From JBAZKK01 sp041650795 (GTDB taxonomy: Bacteria; Omnitrophota; Gorgyraeia; Gygaellales; Profunditerraquicolaceae), in contig JBAZKK010000031.1 in assembly GCA_041650795.1 (NCBI GenBank), positions 1 to 12,903 on the forward strand: a stretch of DNA of 12,903 nt, written 5' to 3'. A program made the position numbers and the translations under genes. How positions within the stretch are numbered: the stretch's first letter is position 1; every line of letters starts with the position of its first letter. Under the pieces are notes generated by a model that was given only the letters and a program-made list of their open reading frames with translations, ran no database searches and was not told the DNA's origin. Shown piece by piece: positions 7,501-12,903 of the stretch.

Positions 7501-8261
7501 CCGAATTTTCCCCTGATATATTCATCCGTGCGCCGGTCGGATGGAGAGGTAAAAATCTTGGCGGTCTCATCAACCTCCACCAACTCCCCGCTCAAGAAGA
7601 ACGCCGTCCTCTCCCCCACCCGGGCAGCCTGTTTAACGTTGTTGGTCACCAGGACAATCGTATAGCGTTCTTTAAGTTTCAACATCGCCTCCTCCACCTT
7701 GGCGGTAGAGATCGGGTCGAGTCCGGAACAAGGCTCGTCGAAAAGAATGACTTCCGGCCCTACCGCTAAGGTCCTAGCGATACAAAGACGCTGCTGTTGA
7801 CCCCCCGAGAGTTTGTAGGCCGATTCTTTAAGTCGATCCTTAACCTCATCCCAAATATAAGCATGCCTTAATGCTTCTTCCACTATTTCGTGCAACTTTT
7901 CTCTTTCCCCGATACCATGCATCCGCGCGCCATAAGCTACGTTGTCGAATATCGACAAGGGCAACGGCAGAGGAAGCGCAAACACCATCCCCACCTTTTT
8001 ACGTAACGTCTCCGTGCCGATCCCGTTGATATCCCTAAGATCCATCATTACCTTACCGCTCATCTTGAAATGCGGATGAAGGTCATTCAAACGGTTAAGC
8101 ATCCTTAAAAAGGTAGTTTTTCCGCTATTAGAAGGCCCAATGACGCTAAGAATCTCATTATTCCTGATAAAAAGATTAATTCCTCTTAAGGCCTCGATCG
8201 CGCCAAACCTGACATAAAGTTCCTCGATTTTGAATTTAGCATCACCGGAGAGATTTACCAT
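7497..8261 (-). CDS. pstB: Phosphate ABC transporter ATPase PstB, paralogue lacking Q-loop Gln and H-loop His
   Basis: A PstB-type ATPase of 254 residues that would energise phosphate import on the cytoplasmic face of PstC/PstA. Walker A (GPSNSGKTT, 42-50), signature (LSGGQQQR, 151-158) and Walker B (ILFDE, D175-E176) are intact. Two conserved elements are changed: the Q-loop glutamine, normally in VFQKPNPFP, is alanine (A95 in VFALPLPLPL), and the H-loop histidine, normally in VTHNM, is asparagine (N207 in VTNNVKQA). I checked both codons (GCG and AAC) in the DNA. The start overlaps the end of pstA by seven bases (ATGGTAA), and the stop overlaps the next pstB start by four, so the pair should be made together. 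The defects complement those of the next gene. Confidence 0.94.
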   Translation of the reverse strand: MVNLSGDAKFKIEELYVRFGAIEALRGINLFIRNNEILSVIGPSNSGKTTFLRMLNRLNDLHPHFKMSGKVMMDLRDINGIGTETLRKKVGMVFALPLPLPLSIFDNVAYGARMHGIGEREKLHEIVEEALRHAYIWDEVKDRLKESAYKLSGGQQQRLCIARTLAVGPEVILFDEPCSGLDPISTAKVEEAMLKLKERYTIVLVTNNVKQAARVGERTAFFLSGELVEVDETAKIFTSPSDRRTDEYIRGKFG

Positions 8262-9106
8262 TTTTTCCTCTTACGGAATTGATAACGCACGATGATAGCG
8301 ACCAGATTCATGAAAAGCACCAGCGTCAACAATACCAGCGCCGTGCCGTACCTGATCTTCTCGTCCACATTAGGCACCTGGGTAGAGATAACGTAAAGAT
8401 GGTAAGGTAATGCCATCACCTGGTCAAAGATAGAATGAGGCAGCTGCGGAAGATAGAATGCTGCCACGGTAAAAAGTATGGGTGCGGTTTCTCCGGCGGC
8501 GCGGCCGAGCCCAAGGATCGTTCCTGTTAAAATCCCGGAAACGGCATTCGGCAAAACGATGTGCCGGATCGTCTGCCATTTGCTGGCCCCCAACGAAAGG
8601 CTGACCTCGCGGAAAGAATACGGGACGCTCTCCAATGCCTCACGGGAAGCGGTAACGATAAGCGGCAATATCATGACACCGAGTGTCAATGACCCGGAAA
8701 GGATGGAAGCCCCAAACCTGAAAAAAACCACGAATAGCGCCAGGCCGAAAAGCCCGTAGACTACCGAAGGCACTCCCGCCAGGTTTACAATCGCAAGTTT
8801 GATGACGCGGGTAAGCAGGTTATCACGGGAATATTCGCTTAGATAGATCGCAGCCATCACGCCGATCGGGAGTGCGAAAACAATTGCCCCCAAAACAAGG
8901 TATATGGTCCCGATGATCGCCGGGAATATCCCTCCTGCGCGCATACCCTGGCGCGGCATATCCGTCAAGAATTGCCAGTTGATCGCGCCGATACCCTTCT
9001 GGCAGATAATTACAATCACCATCCCAACCGGCACCACAATTAAAAGCGTAGCCAGGAATAATAACGAAAAGGCTAATCTCTGCGACCTCTGGGGATTACG
9101 CATCAT
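8255..9106 (-). CDS. pstA: Phosphate ABC transporter permease PstA
   Basis: One of the two inner-membrane permease subunits of the Pst system. The 283-residue protein has about six hydrophobic segments, beginning with LAFSLLFLATLLIVVPVGMV, and the family coupling (EAA-type) region SLSLGASKWQTIRHIVLPN followed by GILTGTILGLGRAAGETAPI, which docks on the ATPase. The C-terminal pattern VMALPYHLYV is typical of PstA. The gene overlaps pstC by four bases (ATGA) and the first pstB by seven. Two consecutive ATG codons are available; the second (9101-9103) is better spaced from AGAGG, so the true start may be one codon shorter. Confidence 0.95.
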   Translation of the reverse strand: MMRNPQRSQRLAFSLLFLATLLIVVPVGMVIVIICQKGIGAINWQFLTDMPRQGMRAGGIFPAIIGTIYLVLGAIVFALPIGVMAAIYLSEYSRDNLLTRVIKLAIVNLAGVPSVVYGLFGLALFVVFFRFGASILSGSLTLGVMILPLIVTASREALESVPYSFREVSLSLGASKWQTIRHIVLPNAVSGILTGTILGLGRAAGETAPILFTVAAFYLPQLPHSIFDQVMALPYHLYVISTQVPNVDEKIRYGTALVLLTLVLFMNLVAIIVRYQFRKRKKW

Positions 9107-9966
9107 TGCCTCTTATGCAGAAAAAGATCTGCGCTGACATTAATCACAAAGCTGATGATAAAAAGAACAATACCAATAGTAAAAAGGGCAAAATAATGCT
9201 CGCTGCCTACCACCGCTTCGCCCATTTCAGCGGCGATGGTCGCAGTAAGCGTACGTATCGGTTCCAGGAAGCTTCGGGGCATCACCGCGGCGTTGCCGGT
9301 AATCATCATTACCGCCATCGTCTCTCCGATTACCCTACCGACACCGAGCATCACCGCCGCAAGTATCCCGGAAGAAGCCGCCGGCAGCATTACGCGGTAG
9401 ATAGTCTGCCAGTGCGTCGCCCCAAGGGCAAACGCCCCTTCTTTATAACTTTTGGGCACGGAATAAAGTGCATCCTCTGCAATGGAAACAATGGTCGGCA
9501 TAGCCATAAAGGCAAGGATGATAGAACCCGAAAGTGCGGTCAGCCCTGTCGGCAGCCCGAAAACGCTCTTGACCCACGGAACGAGGGTTATCATGCCGAT
9601 AAACCCTAAGACTACGCTCGGTATGGCTGCCAGAAGCTCCACCCCCGCCTTAAGAACCTCTTTGAGCCGGGCAGGTGCCACCTCGGCGATGTAGATAGCG
9701 CAGGCCACGCCGATAGGGATAGAGATAACGGCTGCCCCCAGGGTAACTAAAAGAGAGCCCAAGATCAAAGGGAGTATGCCTAGCCTTGCAGGTTCCGAGA
9801 TCGGATACCAGCTTTTGCCAAAAAGGAAATCCAGCGGCGTAACGCTTTTGAATACCGCCAGGCCCTCCTTAAGAAGGAATAGGAAAATCAATGCTACGAA
9901 GAGAACAGAAGCCAGCCCCGAAAGCAAAATAAATTTTTCGATAATGAACTCTTTTATCCTACGCAT
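9103..9966 (-). CDS. pstC: Phosphate ABC transporter permease PstC
   Basis: The partner permease of PstA. Hydrophobic segments start at FILLSGLASVLFVALIFLFL; the periplasmic loop motif SWYPISEPARLGILPLI, the conserved VELLAAIPSVVLGFIG and the coupling region AFALGATHWQTIYRVMLP with GILAAVMLGVGRVIGETMAV identify PstC. I chose the ATG at 9964-9966, 19 bases after the pstS stop, giving 287 residues. A TTG at 10000-10002 would add 12 residues and overlap pstS by 17 bases; neither start has a well-spaced ribosome site (GAGGG lies about 15 bases before the ATG), so the start is uncertain although the gene is not. The stop overlaps pstA. Confidence 0.94.
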   Translation of the reverse strand: MRRIKEFIIEKFILLSGLASVLFVALIFLFLLKEGLAVFKSVTPLDFLFGKSWYPISEPARLGILPLILGSLLVTLGAAVISIPIGVACAIYIAEVAPARLKEVLKAGVELLAAIPSVVLGFIGMITLVPWVKSVFGLPTGLTALSGSIILAFMAMPTIVSIAEDALYSVPKSYKEGAFALGATHWQTIYRVMLPAASSGILAAVMLGVGRVIGETMAVMMITGNAAVMPRSFLEPIRTLTATIAAEMGEAVVGSEHYFALFTIGIVLFIISFVINVSADLFLHKRQ

Positions 9967-9985
9967 TAGCTTTATTGCAAGCCCT

Positions 9986-10837
9986 CTATTTGACAGGGAC
10001 AAAATCCGTTTCTAATACTACCTCCTGCCCCCGCGGAGAGAGGGCATAATCCACGAACTTCTTCACCAGCCCCTGGGGGGAACCGTTGGTGCATAAAAAC
10101 AGGGGTCGCGAGATTGGGTATTTACCGCTAACGACATTTTCGATCGTAGGCGCGATGTAGGGGGATTTTTCGTCCCTGGCCACTGCAATCGCTTTCTGCT
10201 TATCGGAGATATACCCCATACCGTAATAACCGATGGCGCTGGGATTACCCGCTACTTCATCGGCGATCGCCTGGGAAGAGGGAAGCAATAGCGCTGCCTG
10301 GGAAAACTCTTCTCTGGAGACGGAGTCATTACCTCTTAAGACATGCTCCTTGAAGTAAACATGCGTGCCGGAATTGATCTCCCGCGAGAGAATCACGATC
10401 TTGGCATCTTCTCCGCCGAAATCCTTCCAATTAGTAACCCTACCGGAGAAGATATCCGCCAACTCCTTTATGGTAAGCTTGGAGACGGGATTTTTGGGAT
10501 TTACCACTACCGCCAAACCGTCCAGGGCTACCTTGATCTCGTAAGGGTCAACCCCTCTTTTCTTGGCCAGGGATGCCTCTTTGTCCTTGATATCCCTGGA
10601 GCTCATCGCAATATCACAGCTTGAACTGATAAGGCTGGAAATGCCCGTGCCGGAGCCCCCTCCGGTAACCGCCACCAGGTCCGAAGGGTGCTGCTTCATA
10701 TATTCCTCTGCCCAGGACTGCACAAGATTAACCATTGTATCCGAACCCTTGATTTGAATGGAATTGTAGGCAGGCTCCGCGACTGCCGAACCCAAAAATA
10801 CCAATGCGGCCACAAAACCCAGTATCTTCTCAGACAT
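9986..10837 (-). CDS. pstS: Periplasmic phosphate-binding protein PstS
   Basis: The substrate-binding subunit that captures phosphate outside the cytoplasmic membrane and delivers it to PstC/PstA. Residues 1-20 form a signal peptide with a hydrophobic core (ILGFVAALVFLG) and an AVA/E cleavage site; there is no lipobox cysteine, so a soluble periplasmic protein in a Gram-negative-type envelope is implied. Phosphate-contacting motifs are visible: KGSDT (30-34), TGGGSGTG (58-65), SSRD (79-82) and SREINSGTH (151-159). The length of 283 is that of the short PstS type common in many bacteria. GAGGAGGGA precedes the ATG. It is the first gene of the complete Pst operon and has its own promoter with a Pho-box-like repeat. 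Confidence 0.95.
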   Translation of the reverse strand: MSEKILGFVAALVFLGSAVAEPAYNSIQIKGSDTMVNLVQSWAEEYMKQHPSDLVAVTGGGSGTGISSLISSSCDIAMSSRDIKDKEASLAKKRGVDPYEIKVALDGLAVVVNPKNPVSKLTIKELADIFSGRVTNWKDFGGEDAKIVILSREINSGTHVYFKEHVLRGNDSVSREEFSQAALLLPSSQAIADEVAGNPSAIGYYGMGYISDKQKAIAVARDEKSPYIAPTIENVVSGKYPISRPLFLCTNGSPQGLVKKFVDYALSPRGQEVVLETDFVPVK

Positions 10838-10873
10838 AATCCCTCCTCTTTAAAAAACCAAAACAATAAGAGT

Positions 10874-10907
10874 ATTATATCCGAATTTTTACTGAAAGCT
10901 ACTGAAA
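10874..10907 (-). promoter_or_regulatory. pstS: pstS promoter with a Pho-box-like direct repeat
   Basis: On the minus strand a perfect -10 box, TATAAT (10874-10879), lies about 35 bases before the pstS ATG. No -35 box is recognisable at 16-18 bases. Instead an exact direct repeat, TTTCAGTA-GC-TTTCAGTA (10890-10897 and 10900-10907), ends exactly 10 bases upstream of the -10 box, the layout of PhoB-activated promoters. A weaker third copy may lie 11 bases further upstream. The period is 10 rather than the usual 11, and the sequence differs from the E. coli Pho box, so the regulator assignment is inference. In the rest of the gap up to 11075 I see only a short GC hairpin without a T-tract. Confidence 0.6.
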
Positions 10908-11075
10908 ATTATGGTAAAGGGGGAACCCTAGGGTGGGTTAGAAAGATTTTAAACGCGGGGCTTAAGATGACGCGAGGAATATCCCGGCTGGGCAAAAACC
11001 TCAACAGGCGCAGACCAGGGATGCAAAACAAATCGGTACTTGCGGCGGACAAAAAATACTATTCTTAATGAAACC

Positions 11076-11741
11076 CTATAAACTCTCCTGCCGGTGTTTT
11101 ACTACCCTGGCGTCAACCATATAGATGACATCCTCGGCAATGTTGGTGGCGTGGTCGCAGATACGCTCCAGGTGCCGGGCGATCAAAAGTAGGGGTATTG
11201 CACGCGAAACCGTAGTAATGTCTTTTTTGAGATAATCGTCTATGAGCTCCTCCTGCACGAGATTGCGCAGGCGGTCGGCGTCTTTATCCAAAAGGATCAC
11301 CTTACCTGAAAGCCTGGCATCCCGGTTGACAAAAGCATCAACGGCATCCTTGGTCATCTTCTGCGAGAGACTGGTGAGTTTGGGAATGTCTATCAGAGGT
11401 TTTAGCATGGGCTTACCTACTAACTCCGATACCCTCTCCGCTATGTCAACCGCAAGATCCGCCATCCTCTCCAGGTCCGTGGAAATCTTCATCGACATTG
11501 CGATAAACCTCAAATCCGAGGCCATTGGCTGCCTTAACGCCAACAGATCCAGGCATTGCTCGTCTATCTTTAATTCCCACTCGTCGATAAGTTTATCGTC
11601 CTTGATTACCTTATTGGCCTTATCGCTGCTGAGCTCTTCCAGAGACTCCAGAGAGCCTAAAATAGCCCCTTCCACCATTGTCCCCATTTCCAGAAGGTCT
11701 TTCTTAAGGTCCGCTAATTCCTCGTCAAAATGCCTCTCCAT
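11076..11741 (-). CDS. phoU: Phosphate signalling protein PhoU, first copy
   Basis: A 221-residue PhoU with the two ExxxD metal-binding repeats at the usual places (E91/D95 in DLERMADLAVDIAE; E192/D196 in HLERICDHATNIAEDV). It belongs to the first, partly visible Pst module and follows its pstB at a distance of 170 bases. AAGGGG seven bases upstream of the ATG serves as ribosome site, and the ATG shares one base with the TAA of a short upstream ORF (TAATG). It is a close, gapless paralogue of the PhoU that ends the second module, so each Pst module carries its own PhoU. Whether the two form mixed dimers or serve separate transporters cannot be told from sequence. Confidence 0.95.
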   Translation of the reverse strand: MERHFDEELADLKKDLLEMGTMVEGAILGSLESLEELSSDKANKVIKDDKLIDEWELKIDEQCLDLLALRQPMASDLRFIAMSMKISTDLERMADLAVDIAERVSELVGKPMLKPLIDIPKLTSLSQKMTKDAVDAFVNRDARLSGKVILLDKDADRLRNLVQEELIDDYLKKDITTVSRAIPLLLIARHLERICDHATNIAEDVIYMVDARVVKHRQESL

Positions 11742-11854
11742 TAAATGCCCCTTTCCCCTGCACTGGTACCCGCCAGAAAATCTTCTATCTTTGTTTTTAT
11801 CTCATCCTTTACGCGCCTAAAAAACCGCCATCTCTTTGCCTCTGAGATCCTCAA
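11741..11854 (-). CDS. Possible 37-residue small protein between pstB and phoU
   Basis: In the 170-base gap one frame is open up to a TAA that overlaps the phoU ATG (TAATG), a common coupling arrangement. From a TTG at 11852-11854 it would encode 37 residues, largely basic and helical in look (RISEAKRWRFFRRVKDEIKT, then KIEDFLAGTSAGERGI). The same frame is open all the way back to the pstB TAG stop, so this could also be a remnant or a read-through tail of that gene. No good ribosome site precedes the TTG, and I recognise no family. It is listed because of the stop-start overlap and the composition only. Confidence 0.25.
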   Translation of the reverse strand: MRISEAKRWRFFRRVKDEIKTKIEDFLAGTSAGERGI

Positions 11855-11911
11855 TGTCCCGGTAAAGACGCTCCCTTGCCTAGCGACCGGACAACTATCA
11901 TTACAATATAT

Positions 11912-12673
11912 CTACCCGAACCTTCCGGTGATATAGGCTTCGGTCCTCTTATCCTTTGGGGCGGTAAAAATGTTCTGCGTCTTATCGAATTCAATCAATT
12001 CTCCCAACAAGAAAAAAGCCGTATAATCCGATACGCGCGCGGCCTGCTGCATGTTATGCGTTACAATCACGATAGTATAGTTTTTTTTCAGCTCCAGGAT
12101 CAGCTCCTCGATCTTGGCGGTAGAAATGGGGTCCAGGCTGGCGCAGGGTTCATCGAACAGGATAATCTCAGGCATAACCGCCAGGCAACGGGCAATACAG
12201 AGCCTCTGCTGCTGGCCTCCCGATAGTTTCAAAGCGCTGCTGTGAAGCCTGTCTTTAATCTCGCCCCACAGCGCCGCCCCCTTTAATGACGCCTCCACCC
12301 TCTCGGCGATAAACTGTTTGTCCTTTATCCCGTTAACCTGGAGTCCGTAACTGACATTCTCGAAAATGCTTTTGGCAAAAGGGTTGGGCTTCTGAAACAC
12401 CATGCCAACGCGTTTCCTGATGCTAACCGCGTCTATCCCGTTGCCGAAGATATCGCTGCCATCAAGACAAATGCTCCCCCTGACACTGGTATTAGCCACC
12501 AATTCGTTCATACGGTTCAATAACCTGATAAAGGTAGATTTCCCGCAACCCGAAGGTCCGATGATGGCGGTAACCTGCTTCTCAAAAATATCAAGGTTTA
12601 TATCTTTGAGGGCACGTGACTGTGAATAGTAAAAATTCAAATTTTTGACGCTGATTTTTATTTTGTCGTCCAT
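11912..12673 (-). CDS. pstB: Phosphate ABC transporter ATPase PstB, canonical copy
   Basis: A 253-residue PstB with every catalytic element intact: Walker A (GPSGCGKST, 39-47), Q-loop Q94 in VFQKPNPF, signature LSGGQQQR (150-157), Walker B with glutamate (ILFDE, D174-E175), H-loop H206 in VTHNM, and the usual C-terminal TAPKDKRTEAYITGRFG. It should work as a normal homodimer under the PstC/PstA of the first module. Its ATG begins one base after the pstA TGA, so the two are almost certainly translationally coupled; no strong ribosome site is seen. It is a useful internal control for the two altered pstB genes of the second module. Confidence 0.97.
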   Translation of the reverse strand: MDDKIKISVKNLNFYYSQSRALKDINLDIFEKQVTAIIGPSGCGKSTFIRLLNRMNELVANTSVRGSICLDGSDIFGNGIDAVSIRKRVGMVFQKPNPFAKSIFENVSYGLQVNGIKDKQFIAERVEASLKGAALWGEIKDRLHSSALKLSGGQQQRLCIARCLAVMPEIILFDEPCASLDPISTAKIEELILELKKNYTIVIVTHNMQQAARVSDYTAFFLLGELIEFDKTQNIFTAPKDKRTEAYITGRFG

Positions 12674-12674
12674 C

Positions 12675-12903
12675 TCAAGCCTGTCTTTGTCTCTGGCGCA
12701 TTACTATCGCCAGTCCGGATATCAACAATACCATAAATAAAAGGATCAAACTGCAGCCGTAGGCAATGGCCTTTTGTTTATCCGGGTGTGTGCCCTCCGT
12801 CATTAAGGCGTAGATGTGGTAAGGTAATGCCATTACCTCCGAAAAAAGAGACTTCGGGTAACCTCTGGTATAGAATGCCGCAGCTGTAAAAAGAATGGGG
12901 GCT
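12675..12903 (-). CDS. pstA: Phosphate permease PstA of the first module, C-terminal part only
   Basis: The last 75 residues of a second PstA, running in from the right edge. The visible part starts at the end of the coupling region (APILFTAAAFYTRGYPKSLF), continues with the family hallmark EVMALPYHIYALMTEG and a final membrane segment (CSLILLFMVLLISGLAIVM), and ends with a basic tail before TGA at 12675-12677. It aligns with the end of the complete PstA of the second module (ETAPILFTVAAFYLP and VMALPYHLYV), so it is a paralogue, not a repeat of the same gene. pstC and pstS for this module are presumably beyond the edge. Confidence 0.92.
   Translation of the reverse strand, partial: APILFTAAAFYTRGYPKSLFSEVMALPYHIYALMTEGTHPDKQKAIAYGCSLILLFMVLLISGLAIVMRQRQRQA

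Noticed and set aside
10924..10939. Hairpin AACCC-TAGGGT-GGGTT as a terminator after phoU
   Set aside because: Only five base pairs and no run of T on the minus strand after it; too weak to call.
11242..11820. A long plus-strand open frame (192 codons) opposite phoU, and other plus-strand frames throughout
   Set aside because: They are antisense to well-identified genes, have serine/arginine-rich low-quality composition and no recognisable domain or convincing start.

Overview
The window is a dense bacterial chromosome segment in which every supported gene lies on the minus strand; transcription therefore runs from the right edge to the left. Gaps are short, several genes overlap by 1-7 bases, GTG and TTG starts occur beside ATG, and strong GGAGG-type ribosome sites are common. 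No RNA gene, insertion sequence, CRISPR array or transfer signature was seen. The gene types (Gram-negative style Pst/PhoU, GSI-alpha glutamine synthetase, PilZ and GAF-ANTAR signalling proteins) suit a free-living bacterium, perhaps a candidate phylum such as Omnitrophota or a deltaproteobacterial or Nitrospirota-like lineage. That placement is a guess from overall flavour, not from a marker gene.

Right half (about 6055-12903): phosphate uptake and signalling. Two Pst modules follow one another. The first is cut by the right edge: a pstA C-terminus, a fully canonical pstB, a doubtful 37-codon ORF and a phoU. A 238-base gap follows, holding a direct repeat placed like a Pho box exactly 10 bases upstream of a TATAAT box. 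The second, complete module comes next: pstS, pstC, pstA, two different pstB genes in tandem, and a second phoU. These form an overlapping, translationally coupled operon.

The most interesting signal is in the tandem pstB pair. The first paralogue has a normal LSGGQ signature but has lost the Q-loop glutamine and the H-loop histidine. The second has normal Q- and H-loops but a broken signature (LSLEQ). The defects are complementary: a heterodimer would have one complete ATP site and one degenerate site, as in asymmetric heterodimeric ABC proteins.

Left half (1-6054): nitrogen and NAD metabolism plus signalling. A near-consensus sigma-70 promoter (TTGACC, 17 bases, TATAAT) sits in the 75-base gap after the second phoU. 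It appears to drive nadE, an Lrp/AsnC regulator, an AlaT-like aminotransferase, glnA, a GAF-ANTAR protein (probable RNA-binding antiterminator), a PilZ protein (probable c-di-GMP binding) and a UPF0371/DUF1846 protein cut by the left edge. The enzymes make NAD from ammonia, interconvert amino and keto acids, and assimilate ammonia into glutamine; the Lrp and ANTAR proteins are plausible local nitrogen-responsive regulators. A short heptanucleotide repeat fills the Lrp-aminotransferase gap and supplies the aminotransferase ribosome site.
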